This document shows, one piece after another, positions 1-9,662 of a DNA stretch of 64,000 nt. A program made the translations under genes and the position numbers. The notes beneath the pieces are model-generated. The model was not told where the DNA came from. It made no database searches and saw nothing but the letters and a program-made list of their open reading frames with translations. The stretch lies in the NCBI RefSeq assembly GCF_009223885.1, contig NZ_CP045144.1:3150001-3214000 (forward strand), in the 5' to 3' direction. The DNA is from Ancylobacter sp. TS-1 (GTDB lineage Bacteria; Pseudomonadota; Alphaproteobacteria; Rhizobiales; Xanthobacteraceae). Position 1 is the first letter of the stretch, and each line of letters starts with the position of its first letter.

Positions 1-513
1 CGCATGATCTCACCGGGCTCGGCGTTGCTCTCCCCGCGCGGCAAGGTGCTGGAGGGCGGCATGCCGCGCTTCTTCCGCCGGCTGCGCGAGGGCGTGTTCG
101 ACGAGGCGGACGTGCGTCTGCGCGCCGCCGAGCTTGCCGCCTTCATCGCCGAGGCGCGCGCGGCCCATGGGCTCGCCGCCCCGGTGGCGGTCGGCTTCTC
201 CAACGGCGCCAACATCGCCGCCGCCCTGCTGCTGACCCAGCCTGATGTGCTGGCCGGCGCCGTGCTGCTGCGCGCCATGGTGCCGCTGGCCGATCCGCCG
301 GCGGCCGATCTCGGCGGGCGCGGCGTGCTGCTGCTCTCCGGCGGCATGGATCCCATCGTGCCGGAGGAGAACGCCGCCCGGCTCGCCGGCCAGTTGCGCG
401 CGGCGGGAGCCTCGCTCGACCACCGCACCCTGCCGGTCGGGCACGGGCTTTCGCAGGCCGACATCACGCTGGCACGCCAGTGGATTTCGGCGCCGCGCCG
501 GGTCGCCGCCTGA
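1..513 (+). CDS. Alpha/beta hydrolase (carboxylesterase/dienelactone-hydrolase type), 5' end outside window
   Basis: This is the C-terminal part of a serine hydrolase. The frame is open from the first base, so the ATG at position 4 is probably internal and the gene starts upstream of the window. The nucleophile elbow reads GFSNGAN, the acid is the Asp of GGMDPIVP and the base is the His of VGHGLS. All three are in the order and spacing expected for the phospholipase/carboxylesterase (YpfH-like) branch of the alpha/beta hydrolase fold. Those enzymes are usually 200-220 residues, so about 40 residues are missing. No signal peptide can be judged. Substrate is unknown; small ester or lactone hydrolysis is the family role. 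A 91-bp gap separates it from the metallopeptidase gene on the same strand. Confidence 0.8.
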   Translation, partial: RMISPGSALLSPRGKVLEGGMPRFFRRLREGVFDEADVRLRAAELAAFIAEARAAHGLAAPVAVGFSNGANIAAALLLTQPDVLAGAVLLRAMVPLADPPAADLGGRGVLLLSGGMDPIVPEENAARLAGQLRAAGASLDHRTLPVGHGLSQADITLARQWISAPRRVAA

Positions 514-604
514 TCGGCGCGGAACCCTGCGCCACTTCCCGCATTGCCGCCACGGCGTGAGTACATAAGTATCGCCGTGGCGGCGGTGCGCCGGGGAGGG
601 TTCC

Positions 605-1546
605 ATGCGTTGGGAGGATTTTCGGCGGAGCAAGAACGTCGAGGATCGCCGGGGCCAGAGCGGCGGCTTCGGCGGCGGTCTGGGCGGCGGGCTCGGCGGC
701 GGCTTCGGCCGAGGCGGTGGCATGCGCGGGCGCGGCGGGCTCGGCATCGGCGGACTGATCGTCATTGGCCTCATCGCCTGGGCGACCGGCATCAATCCGG
801 CCGTGCTCATCGGCGGGGCCGAGATCCTGCTCGGGGACGGCGAGGGTAGCGGCTACAGCCAGCCCCAGGGCCAGCCGGCGCCCTCGCGCAGCATCAGCAC
901 CGAGGACAAGAAGCTCGGCGACTTCGCCGCCGTCGTGCTGGCCCAGACCGAGGATGTCTGGACGCCGATCTTCAAGGCCGAGGGTGCGACCTATAGCGAG
1001 CCGGGCCTCGTGCTGTTCTCCGGCGCCACGCGCTCGGCCTGTGGCGCGGCGGATTCGGCGGTCGGGCCGTTCTATTGCCCGCGCGACCAGAAGGTCTATC
1101 TCGACACCTCCTTCTTCAAGGAAATGAGCCAGCGCTTCCGTGCGCCGGGCGACTTCGCCGCCGCTTATGTGATCGCGCATGAGGTCGGCCACCATGTCGA
1201 GAACCAGATCGGCCTGCTGGCGAAGGTGCAGGCGGCGCAGCGCCAGGCTTCCCCGGCCGAGGCCAATGCGCTGTCGGTGCGCGTCGAACTGATGGCCGAC
1301 TGCCTCGCCGGCGTCTGGGCGCATCACGCCAATGCGCAGTGGCGCATCCTTGAGGACGGCGATATCGAGGAGGCGATGAACGCCGCCTCCGCCATCGGCG
1401 ACGACCGGCTGCAGAAGCAGACGCAGGGCTATGTCGTGCCGGACAGCTTCACCCACGGCACCTCGGCGCAGCGCATGAAGTGGTTCAAGCTGGGACTGGA
1501 CGGCGGCTCCATGCAGCGCTGCAACACCTTCCAGGGCAATATCTGA
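605..1546 (+). CDS. Neutral zinc metallopeptidase, YpfJ family
   Basis: A 313-residue protein of the putative neutral zinc metallopeptidase family (YpfJ, Pfam Zn_peptidase). The N-terminus is charged and followed by a strongly glycine-rich stretch (about residues 20-45). A single hydrophobic segment (about 43-75) probably anchors it in the inner membrane. The zinc site HEVGHH is at residues 192-197, with Glu193 as catalytic base. A second motif, VELMADCLAG, around residue 228 would give the third ligand. The ATG at 605 has a good ribosome binding site (ggggaggg). Family members are conserved in proteobacteria, but their substrates are not established. Confident on family, not on physiological role. 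Confidence 0.9.
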   Translation: MRWEDFRRSKNVEDRRGQSGGFGGGLGGGLGGGFGRGGGMRGRGGLGIGGLIVIGLIAWATGINPAVLIGGAEILLGDGEGSGYSQPQGQPAPSRSISTEDKKLGDFAAVVLAQTEDVWTPIFKAEGATYSEPGLVLFSGATRSACGAADSAVGPFYCPRDQKVYLDTSFFKEMSQRFRAPGDFAAAYVIAHEVGHHVENQIGLLAKVQAAQRQASPAEANALSVRVELMADCLAGVWAHHANAQWRILEDGDIEEAMNAASAIGDDRLQKQTQGYVVPDSFTHGTSAQRMKWFKLGLDGGSMQRCNTFQGNI

Positions 1547-1584
1547 CAGGCGGCGGGCCGCGACCGCCGCCGAACGAGGCCGTG

Positions 1585-2145
1585 ATGAGTACCCAGTCCA
1601 ACCCGACGCCCTTCGTGCCGCTGGCGATCGCCGTGCTGACGATCTCCGACACCCGCACCCCGGCCGACGACCGCTCCGGCAACACGCTGGTGGAGCGGCT
1701 GGAGACGGCCGGCCACCGCCTTGCCGACCGCGCCATCGTGACCGACGATGTGGAGGCGATCCGCTCCCGCGTCGCCAATTGGATCGCCGACCCGGCGGTC
1801 GATGTGGTGATCACCACCGGCGGCACCGGCTTCACCGGCCGCGACGTGACACCGGAGGCGGTGGAGCCGCTGTTCGAGAAGCGCATGGACGGCTTCTCGA
1901 CCGTGTTCCACATGGTCTCCTTCGGCAAGATCGGCACCTCGACCCTGCAGAGCCGCGCCACCGCCGGGGTCGCCAACGCGACCTATGTTTTCTGCCTGCC
2001 GGGCTCGCCCGGCGCCTGCCGCGACGGCTGGGACGAGATCCTCGTCCACCAGCTCGATATCCGCCACAAGCCCTGCAATTTCGTCGAGATATTGCCCCGG
2101 CTCGACGAGCATCTGAAGCGCGGCAAGCTGCGCGCGCCGGCGTAA
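1585..2145 (+). CDS. moaB: Molybdenum cofactor biosynthesis protein MoaB
   Basis: A 186-residue MoaB/Mog-fold protein. In molybdenum cofactor synthesis this family binds molybdopterin and, in the MogA/MoaB type, adenylylates it before molybdate insertion. The MPT-binding motif GGTGFTGRDVTPEA and the downstream PGSPGA loop are both present. The frame is open further upstream, but the ATG at 1585 is preferred because it gives the usual MoaB length and lies outside the metallopeptidase gene. No other moa genes are near, so this is an isolated cofactor gene. It lies 38 bp after the metallopeptidase gene and could be cotranscribed with it. Confidence 0.93.
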   Translation: MSTQSNPTPFVPLAIAVLTISDTRTPADDRSGNTLVERLETAGHRLADRAIVTDDVEAIRSRVANWIADPAVDVVITTGGTGFTGRDVTPEAVEPLFEKRMDGFSTVFHMVSFGKIGTSTLQSRATAGVANATYVFCLPGSPGACRDGWDEILVHQLDIRHKPCNFVEILPRLDEHLKRGKLRAPA

Positions 2146-2161
2146 GTCCGCTCGGGGCGGT

Positions 2162-2758
2162 TCAGCCCTCGGGCAGCAGCATCTGCGAGCGCAGCAGCAC
2201 CAGCCGCCGCCGGCCGACGCGGGCGAAGAGCCGGCGCGCCGTGTGGGCGCCGTGGCTATGCCCGCCGAGCACGTCGTAGAAGCTGCGATGGATCAGCAGC
2301 CCCTGCTCGGGGCGCGGCCGCCCGGTCAGCGCGTGGCCGATGACGGCCGCGGCTTCCTTGAGGCGCGGCGACACGCCGAAACCGTCCAGCGCCAGCCGGA
2401 AGGTCGCCGCCCGCGAATCCGTCGCGCCGCTGCGCTCGGCCTGGTCGGTGAAGCTGCGCACCTCGCGCGTCCAGCCGTCCTGCAGCAGCCCCATCGGTTC
2501 GAGAAAGAGCAGCCAGGGCGCGCGCGCCGCCGCCGCGCCGGCGGCCAGCCGGGCGCCGGGATCGGCGGGGCCTTCCATATATTCGCAGCCCGCCGCGTCG
2601 GCGATCTCCGCCACCTCCGCCTGCCCGCCCGAATCGACGAGCACGACCTCGCGGACGATGCCGGCGGCAGCGCCGGGCACGAGCGAGGCCAGGGTCGGGA
2701 TCAGCAGCTTGGAAGTCTCACCGGTGGGAATGACGACCGAGATCACGCGCCCAGGCAC
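2162..2758 (-). CDS. Small glycosyltransferase family 2-like protein
   Basis: A 198-residue protein resembling a minimal GT-A family 2 glycosyltransferase. The N-terminus SVVIPTGETS is followed by strands ending in VLVDSGG, the usual first nucleotide-sugar binding segment. A later FLEPMGLLQDGW resembles the metal-binding region, but no clean DxD is visible, so activity is uncertain. It is shorter than typical family 2 enzymes (230-300 residues). The start codon used is GTG at 2758; a second in-frame GTG at 2746 is spaced better from a GAGG sequence and may be the real start. It runs convergent to moaB with 16 bp between stops and divergent from the radical SAM gene. Confidence 0.65.
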   Translation of the reverse strand: MPGRVISVVIPTGETSKLLIPTLASLVPGAAAGIVREVVLVDSGGQAEVAEIADAAGCEYMEGPADPGARLAAGAAAARAPWLLFLEPMGLLQDGWTREVRSFTDQAERSGATDSRAATFRLALDGFGVSPRLKEAAAVIGHALTGRPRPEQGLLIHRSFYDVLGGHSHGAHTARRLFARVGRRRLVLLRSQMLLPEG

Positions 2759-2906
2759 CCTCGAAATGTCGGCTGGAACCGGCCCGAAGGCCTGACGGAG
2801 AAAGCGTTTCCCTGCCTATCGCACCGATGTGCGCGCGTATAGCCCGGCTGTCGCAATTCAGCCAATGTTCTTGCTATGTTCTCATTGTCAGGGTAGAGAT
2901 TCCGCC

Positions 2907-4184
2907 ATGGAACGCCGCATCATCGAAACCGCTTCGGGGGCGCCGCGCGCGGCGCTTTCGGGATCCTCCGCTCCGGCGCCCCGCCATGTCGGGCGGCTGG
3001 CGCAGGAGCGCCGCGCGCAGCGGCAAAGGGAGACCGAGGCGGCTTCCCGCGACCTTTCCTCCCTGTCGGAGATGGACATTTCCGCGCCGCCGGCGCCGGG
3101 CGGCGTGGTCGACGGCGAGCGCCGGCGCGGGCGCGGCGCCCTCTCCAACGCGGCGGGCCGCTTCGAGCCGCATGCGCGCGAGGCGTTCGACGACGGCTGG
3201 CAGAGCCTCGACGACCTGCCGGCCTTCCGCACCAGCGTGACGGTGGAAAAGCCGCGCACCATCATCAACCGCAATGATTCGCCCGATGTCGGCTTCGACC
3301 GCTCGATCAATCCCTATCGCGGCTGCGAGCATGGCTGCGTCTACTGCTTCGCGCGGCCGACCCATGCCTATCAGGGCCTCTCCGCCGGGCTCGACTTCGA
3401 GACCAAGCTGTTCGCCAAGCCGGACGCGCCGGAACTGCTGGAGAAGGAACTCGCCCGGCCCGGCTACGAGCCGCGCACCATTGCGCTCGGCATCAACACC
3501 GACGGCTACCAGCCGATCGAGCGCGAATGGCGGCTGACCCGGCGCATCCTCGAAGTGCTGAGCGCCTTTGGCCATCCGGTCGGCATCGTCACCAAGTCGG
3601 CGCTGGTGCTGCGCGACCTCGACATCCTCGCGCCGATGGCCGAGCGCGGGCTGGTCAAGGTGGCGCTGTCCGTCACCTCGCTCGACCACAAGCTCGCCCG
3701 CCTCATGGAGCCGCGCGCGGCGACGCCGCAGCGCCGGCTCGACACCATCCGCCGGCTGAGCGAGGCGGGCGTGCCGACCGCCGTGCTGGTCGCCCCCGTC
3801 ATCCCGGCCGTGACCGACGCGGAGATCGAGCGCATTCTCGATGCCGCCGCCGCCGCCGGGGCGTCGGAAGCCGGCTATGTCATGCTGCGCGTGCCGCTGG
3901 AGATCCGCGACCTGTTTCGCGAATGGCTGCTGGCGCATTTCCCGGACCGCTACCGCCATGTGCTCTCGCTCCTGAAGGAGATGCACGGGGGACGCGAATA
4001 TGATTCGACCTTCGGCCAGCGCATGACCGGCTCGGGCCCCTATGCCTGGACCATGGCGCGGCGCTTCGAGATCGCGGTCGAACGGCTCGGTCTCAACAAG
4101 CGCCACACGCGGCTGACCACCCGCCATTTCCGCCGCCCGCCGCGAAAGGGCGAGCAATTGTCGCTGTTCGGGGAGGAGACATGA
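2907..4184 (+). CDS. PA0069 family radical SAM protein
   Basis: A 425-residue radical SAM enzyme of the PA0069/Rv2578c group. The iron-sulfur motif C-x3-C-x2-C is at residues 140, 144 and 147 in the context INPYRGCEHGCVYCFARP, which marks this family. The SPL-like (spore photoproduct lyase) barrel continues through GINTDGYQPIE. The first about 110 residues are a basic, low-complexity extension. The ATG at 2907 is chosen because it follows a gtagag ribosome binding site; an upstream in-frame start would add 26 residues. The reaction is unknown for the family. The stop overlaps the start of the next gene (ATGA), so the two are probably translationally coupled. Confidence 0.88.
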   Translation: MERRIIETASGAPRAALSGSSAPAPRHVGRLAQERRAQRQRETEAASRDLSSLSEMDISAPPAPGGVVDGERRRGRGALSNAAGRFEPHAREAFDDGWQSLDDLPAFRTSVTVEKPRTIINRNDSPDVGFDRSINPYRGCEHGCVYCFARPTHAYQGLSAGLDFETKLFAKPDAPELLEKELARPGYEPRTIALGINTDGYQPIEREWRLTRRILEVLSAFGHPVGIVTKSALVLRDLDILAPMAERGLVKVALSVTSLDHKLARLMEPRAATPQRRLDTIRRLSEAGVPTAVLVAPVIPAVTDAEIERILDAAAAAGASEAGYVMLRVPLEIRDLFREWLLAHFPDRYRHVLSLLKEMHGGREYDSTFGQRMTGSGPYAWTMARRFEIAVERLGLNKRHTRLTTRHFRRPPRKGEQLSLFGEET

Positions 4185-4705
4185 GCATCGCAGGCGTGGA
4201 CGAACCGCCGGGCACGGCGGGCGAGGAAGAAGCCGATGCGGGCGTGCTGCGTCGCCGGGCGGCCGCCCGCGCGGTGCCGCCGCTCAGGCTGTCGCTGGTC
4301 ACGCTCGGCGTTGCCGATCTTCCCCGGGCGATCGCCTTCTACGAGGCGCTGGGGCTGGAGCGGCGGGTGCGGCAGGCGGAGGGCGTGGCCTTCTTCGATG
4401 CCGGGGGAGCGGTGCTCTCGCTTTATCCGCGCCACGAGCTGGCCGCCGACGCCGGCGTTCTTCCCGGCCGGCCGGGGCAGTTCGGCGGGCTGGCGCTGGC
4501 CTGCAACCGCGCCAGCCGCGCCGAGGTCGACGCCACGCTCATCCGGGCCGTGGCGGCCGGCGGGCGGGCGCTGAGGCCGGCGCAGGCGACCTTCTGGGGC
4601 GGCTATTCCGGCTATGTCGCCGATCCCGACGGCCACGCCTGGGAAATCGCCCACAATCCCGGCTTCGGCCTCGACGCCGAGGGACGGATCGTGCTGCCGG
4701 CATAA
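4181..4705 (+). CDS. VOC family (glyoxalase-like) protein
   Basis: A 174-residue vicinal-oxygen-chelate protein. The core begins at about residue 37 with LSLVTLGVADLPRAIAFYEA, the usual first beta-alpha unit, and ends with GYSGYVADPDGHAWEIAHN. That last segment carries the Glu metal ligand of the second module. The first about 36 residues are an acidic then basic extension outside the domain. The ATG overlaps the radical SAM stop codon and is preceded by ggagga, so coupling is likely. VOC members include glyoxalases, ring-cleaving dioxygenases and resistance proteins; nothing here narrows the substrate. Its pairing with the PA0069-type gene is the only functional hint. Confidence 0.85.
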   Translation: MSIAGVDEPPGTAGEEEADAGVLRRRAAARAVPPLRLSLVTLGVADLPRAIAFYEALGLERRVRQAEGVAFFDAGGAVLSLYPRHELAADAGVLPGRPGQFGGLALACNRASRAEVDATLIRAVAAGGRALRPAQATFWGGYSGYVADPDGHAWEIAHNPGFGLDAEGRIVLPA

Positions 4706-4790
4706 GGGCGACGACGGGGGCGGCACGCGAGGTGGCAGACGTGGTGCGCAAGCGCGCCCGCCTGCCGGCACGTCCGGTCCCCGAATGAAA

Positions 4791-4817
4791 AAGGGCGGCC
4801 CTCGCGAGGCCGCCCTT
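4791..4817 (-). terminator. Rho-independent terminator of the dsbA-like gene
   Basis: A perfect 10-bp stem (aagggcggcc with ggccgccctt) around a 7-nt loop. Read on the minus strand it is followed by a run of T (ctttttcatt), just 3' of the dsbA-like stop codon at 4841. Confidence 0.85.
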
Positions 4818-4840
4818 GTGATCGTCGGGTGTGCGTCCGC

Positions 4841-5518
4841 TCAGTTGCCGAGCAGGGGCGCCAGTTCCTTGTCGAGATCGGCCACGCTCATGGCGCCCGA
4901 CACCTTCTTGCCGTTGATGAAGAAGGTGGGGGTGGAATCGACGCCGAACCCGGCGCCGAGCTTGGTGGTCTCGTCGATCTGGCCGGCCAGCTTGGTGTCG
5001 TTGAGGCAGGCGTTGAACTGCTGCTCGGTCATGCCGCTCTGCTTGGCGATGGCAAGCAGCGCCTGCGCCGGGTTGTTGCCGAAGGCCCAGCTCTTCTGCG
5101 TCTCGAACAGCGTGTCGGTGAGCGGGTAGTACTTCCCCTCGCCGGCGCAGCGCGCCAGCATGAAGCCGGCCTTGGCCACGATGTCGAGCGGGAACTCGCG
5201 CAGGATGAAGCGCACCTTGCCGGTGTCGATGTATTTCTCCTTGAGCACCGGATAGGTGGTCTCGTGGAAATGCGCGCAGTGGCCGCAGGTCAGCGAGGCG
5301 TATTCGACGATCGTCACCGGCGCGTCGGCCTTGCCCAGCACCTGGTCGGGCAGCGGGCCCGGCGCCATCAGCTTTGCGGTGTCCACCGTCTGCGCCTCGG
5401 CCCGGCCGATCAGGCCGAGACCGCCGGCAAGGCCGCCGGGGGAGGCGAGGGCGACAAGCGCGCCGACAGTGAGCGCGGCGGTGCCGATACCTTCGAGGAC
5501 GCGACGGCGGTCGATCAT
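4841..5518 (-). CDS. DsbA family thiol:disulfide oxidoreductase
   Basis: A 225-residue exported thioredoxin-fold protein. The N-terminus MIDRRRVLEG is followed by a long hydrophobic stretch ending in GRAEAQT. This resembles a Tat-type signal with twin arginines, though the motif is not canonical. The redox site is CGHC at residues 78-81 (SLTCGHCAHFHE), followed by a DSTPTFFINGKK segment with the cis-proline. The start at 5518 has a ggagag ribosome binding site; the frame is open for 31 more codons upstream. The protein probably forms or isomerises disulfides in periplasmic proteins. A DsbA-like gene next to dciA and mutY is a recurrent alphaproteobacterial arrangement. It ends in a strong terminator. 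Confidence 0.9.
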   Translation of the reverse strand: MIDRRRVLEGIGTAALTVGALVALASPGGLAGGLGLIGRAEAQTVDTAKLMAPGPLPDQVLGKADAPVTIVEYASLTCGHCAHFHETTYPVLKEKYIDTGKVRFILREFPLDIVAKAGFMLARCAGEGKYYPLTDTLFETQKSWAFGNNPAQALLAIAKQSGMTEQQFNACLNDTKLAGQIDETTKLGAGFGVDSTPTFFINGKKVSGAMSVADLDKELAPLLGN

Positions 5519-5619
5519 GGTAGCTCTCCAAGGGAAGGCCGGACGCCGCCGGACCCAGAACGTCGTAGCGCCTACAGCCAGCGCGCGAACATGGCAACGG
5601 GGGGGCCGCACGCGCTACG

Positions 5620-6153
5620 TCACCGCTGCGTGAAGCCGGGCTCGCCCCGGCGGGGCTCCCGCGCGGGTTTGCGCTCGTCGCGCGCCACCAGAACGCCGAG
5701 CCGGGCCAGCGCGTCAGCCAGCGCGGAATCCTCGAACGTGCCGACCTCGCGGTCGAGCCGGTGCCTCACCGCGTCGCAGGCCCGCGCGTCGGGCTCGACG
5801 AAGGCCCGGCGCGTCCGTGGGCGCGGCACCGGGCCCTGCCGCAGGGCGATCCGGCCGATGCAGCGCCAGCCGAAATAGCGGTTCACCCGCTCGATCACCA
5901 CAGGCGCGTCGTGCTGCAATTCGATGGCGAAGCCGCCCTCGACGCGCACATGAAGCACGCCGGGCTCGCCGCTGTCCTGACGCGAGGGCCAGGCCAGCTT
6001 GATCGGCACGGCGCGCGCCGCCAGCGCCTCGCCGACGATCTCGGCCCAGCGTGTGACGATTTCCACCGAGGCGAGGCCGCGCTGGCGGCAGCTCTCGGCG
6101 ATGGTCGCGTCGATCAGGTCGGCGAGCGGGCGCGGATAGGAGCGTGGAGCCAT
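5620..6153 (-). CDS. dciA: DciA (DUF721) family replicative helicase loader
   Basis: A 177-residue DUF721 protein. DciA loads or assists the replicative helicase DnaB in bacteria that lack DnaC or DnaI. The domain is about residues 8-105 and includes WAEIVGEALAARAVPIKL and a HVRVEGGFAIELQHDAP strand segment typical of the family. The C-terminal tail is charged and probably disordered. The ATG at 6153 gives a standard N-terminus (MAPRSYPRPLADLID); the frame is open further upstream but that would overlap the divergent mutY promoter. It lies upstream of the dsbA-like gene on the same strand, 101 bp away, and diverges from mutY, 98 bp away. Confidence 0.85.
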   Translation of the reverse strand: MAPRSYPRPLADLIDATIAESCRQRGLASVEIVTRWAEIVGEALAARAVPIKLAWPSRQDSGEPGVLHVRVEGGFAIELQHDAPVVIERVNRYFGWRCIGRIALRQGPVPRPRTRRAFVEPDARACDAVRHRLDREVGTFEDSALADALARLGVLVARDERKPAREPRRGEPGFTQR

Positions 6154-6251
6154 GGATGCGGAGCCGGGGTAGGAGGCCGGGCGTGGCGGATATCTCGTCT
6201 TGCCCGGTGCGGCCGATACAGCCACCTTGCGGGCACGTCGCCGAGGATCGC

Positions 6252-7325
6252 ATGCAAGCCGCCGCCAATCCAGCCGCCAATCCGTCCCGCGTCCCGCCGC
6301 CCCGGCCGGCGGCATTGCTCGCCTGGTACGACCGCCACCGCCGCCGCCTGCCCTGGCGCGCTCCCCCGGGCGAACGCCAGCATCCCTACCGCGTCTTCCT
6401 TTCCGAAATCATGCTGCAGCAGACGACGGTGGTGACGGTGGCGCCCTATTACGCCGCCTTCCTCGCGCGCTGGCCGGAGGTGGAGGCGCTGGCGGCCGCG
6501 CCGCTGGAGGAGGTGCTCTCGGCCTGGGCGGGGCTCGGCTATTACGCCCGCGCCCGCAATCTGCACGCCTGCGCCCGGGCGGTGGTGGAGCGCCATGACG
6601 GGCGGTTTCCGCCCGATGAGGCGGCGCTGCTCGCCCTGCCGGGCATCGGCCCCTACACGGCCGCCGCGATCGCTTCCATCGCCTTCGACCGGCGCGCCGC
6701 TCCGGTGGACGGCAATTGGGAGCGGGTGATCGCCCGCCTTTTCGCGGTTGAGGAGCCGATGCCGAAGGCGCGGACGCGGCTGCGCGCGCTGGCGCTCACT
6801 TTGCTGCCGGACGAGCGGCATGGCGATTTCGCGCAGGCGATGATGGATCTGGGCGCCACCATATGCTCGCCGCGCAAGCCCGCCTGCGCGCTCTGCCCGT
6901 GGAACGATGCCTGCGCCGCGCGGGCGGCCGGCGTGCCCGAGCGCTATCCGCTGAAGACGGCCAAGGCCGCGCGGCCAACGCGGCGCGGCGTCGCCTTCCT
7001 CGCGGTGCGGGCGGACGGTGCGGTGCTGGTGCGCTCGCGGCCCCCACGCGGCCTGCTCGGCGGCATGAGCGAGGTGCCCTCGACGCCCTGGGAGGCCGCG
7101 GCCGTGGCGAACGCCGCCGTCCATGCCCCGCTGCCGGCCTCATGGATGGCGCTCAATGCGCCCGTCACCCATGTGTTCAGCCATTTCGCGCTGGAACTGG
7201 ACGTCTGGCGCGCCGAACTGCCGTCGAGCGCGGTCGCGCCCGCCGGCCATCGCTGGGTGCGGCCCGAAGATTTCGACGCCGAAGCCTTTCCGAGCGTGAT
7301 GCGCAAGGTGCTGGCGCGGCTGTGA
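6252..7325 (+). CDS. mutY: A/G-specific adenine DNA glycosylase MutY
   Basis: A 357-residue base-excision repair glycosylase that removes adenine mispaired with 8-oxoguanine. It has the helix-hairpin-helix LPGIGPYTAAAI, the catalytic Asp in APVDGNWERV, and a [4Fe-4S] site with cysteines 205, 212, 215 and 221 (C-x6-C-x2-C-x5-C). The C-terminal 120 residues form the NUDIX-like 8-oxoG recognition domain, with HVFSHFALELDVW. The ATG at 6252 follows a gaggatcgc site and gives the usual length; an ORF from 6144 would overlap dciA. It converges on ccrM with only 5 bp between stop codons. Full-length with all key residues. Confidence 0.96.
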   Translation: MQAAANPAANPSRVPPPRPAALLAWYDRHRRRLPWRAPPGERQHPYRVFLSEIMLQQTTVVTVAPYYAAFLARWPEVEALAAAPLEEVLSAWAGLGYYARARNLHACARAVVERHDGRFPPDEAALLALPGIGPYTAAAIASIAFDRRAAPVDGNWERVIARLFAVEEPMPKARTRLRALALTLLPDERHGDFAQAMMDLGATICSPRKPACALCPWNDACAARAAGVPERYPLKTAKAARPTRRGVAFLAVRADGAVLVRSRPPRGLLGGMSEVPSTPWEAAAVANAAVHAPLPASWMALNAPVTHVFSHFALELDVWRAELPSSAVAPAGHRWVRPEDFDAEAFPSVMRKVLARL

Positions 7326-7330
7326 GCGGG

Positions 7331-8512
<1,182 letters not shown>

Positions 8513-8618
8513 TCAACCCTACTCGAACAGGACGCAACAGACGCGCGGCAGCGCGTATCCACAATCTCCGTCGCGCAGGGTAAAGACCGGGTAAAGGTAA
8601 TGGCCGGGGGAATGCGGC

Positions 8619-9662
8619 ATGGTCGAAACCATCGGTAAACCATCCCCCGCCGCAGCCGGCGACCTGCCGCGCTGGCATGGCGACGGCCTGCTCGCCCGCT
8701 CGATCCGCTTCGCCCTGACGGTGATGGCGCCGATCTCCGTCGGCCTCGTGGTCGGCGTCGACATCTGGCTGATCTACGCCATGCTGACCTGCATCCTCGG
8801 CTTCACCCTCGATACCGGAGGGCCGGCGGCGCAGCGGCTCGTGCGCATCGGCGCGGCCGGGGCGGTGATTCTCCTCGGCACCGGCCTCGGCACGCTGGTC
8901 GCTCACCACACCGGCCTCATCATCCTCGCCTTCGCGCTTGCCGGCGCCCTCTACGCGCTGGTCGAGAGCATCGATCCGAGCGCGGCGGCGGCCTCGCGCT
9001 TCCTCTGCCTGACGCTGGCGGTCGGGGCGCTGTACGCGCCGCTGCAGCCGGCCGACATTCCGGTGGTCGCCGGCTTCGCGGTCTGGGCATGGCTGGTCTC
9101 GCTTGGCTGGGATCTCGTCGTCGGCCTGTGGCGTCCCTCCGTCGCGCCGGCGCCGCGCGCGGTGCTCGCCCGCATCCGCGCCACCGCGCGCGAGCGCTGG
9201 ATATTCGCCGGGGCGGTGGCGATCTCGGTGCCGCTGGCGTTGTTCACCAGCCTCGCCCTCGGCCTGCACCGGCCCTACTGGGCGCTGATCGCTATCGTGC
9301 TGGTGCTCAGGGCGGATTCGCTGATGAGCCGGCAGCTCATGATTCAGCAGCTCGCCGGCACGCTGCTCGGCATCCTCGCCGCGCTCGGCTTCGGCCATCT
9401 CTTCCCGGCCCATGCCGCCCTGCTGACGGGGATGGCGCTGGCGGCGCTGCTGCGCTGGCCGGCGCAGCAGCTCAACGGCACGCTCGGCGCCGCCGCGCTG
9501 ACCGCCTTCATCATCCTGCTGCTGGAGCTGGTCGCCGGCGGCATCGGCGGGGCCGCCCACGACATCGCCGAGCGGCTGGTCGACGTGACGGTGGGCTGCG
9601 GCTTCGCCTTCGTGGCGCTGGAACTCGACCGGCTCGGCCGCCGCCTGTTCAGGCGCCGCTAG
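8619..9662 (+). CDS. FUSC family inner-membrane protein (putative exporter)
   Basis: A 347-residue integral membrane protein of the FUSC/aromatic-acid exporter type. Two hydrophobic blocks, about residues 25-165 and 190-340, have related patterns, as expected for the repeated FUSC unit. The second block contains the conserved LHRPYWALIAIVLVL segment. Related proteins (AaeB, YccS, fusaric acid resistance proteins) export aromatic or toxic organic acids. No partner membrane-fusion gene is adjacent, so the substrate cannot be inferred. The ATG at 8619 follows a gggggaa ribosome binding site. The 3' end overlaps the convergent eamA-type gene by 14 bp. Confidence 0.82.
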   Translation: MVETIGKPSPAAAGDLPRWHGDGLLARSIRFALTVMAPISVGLVVGVDIWLIYAMLTCILGFTLDTGGPAAQRLVRIGAAGAVILLGTGLGTLVAHHTGLIILAFALAGALYALVESIDPSAAAASRFLCLTLAVGALYAPLQPADIPVVAGFAVWAWLVSLGWDLVVGLWRPSVAPAPRAVLARIRATARERWIFAGAVAISVPLALFTSLALGLHRPYWALIAIVLVLRADSLMSRQLMIQQLAGTLLGILAALGFGHLFPAHAALLTGMALAALLRWPAQQLNGTLGAAALTAFIILLLELVAGGIGGAAHDIAERLVDVTVGCGFAFVALELDRLGRRLFRRR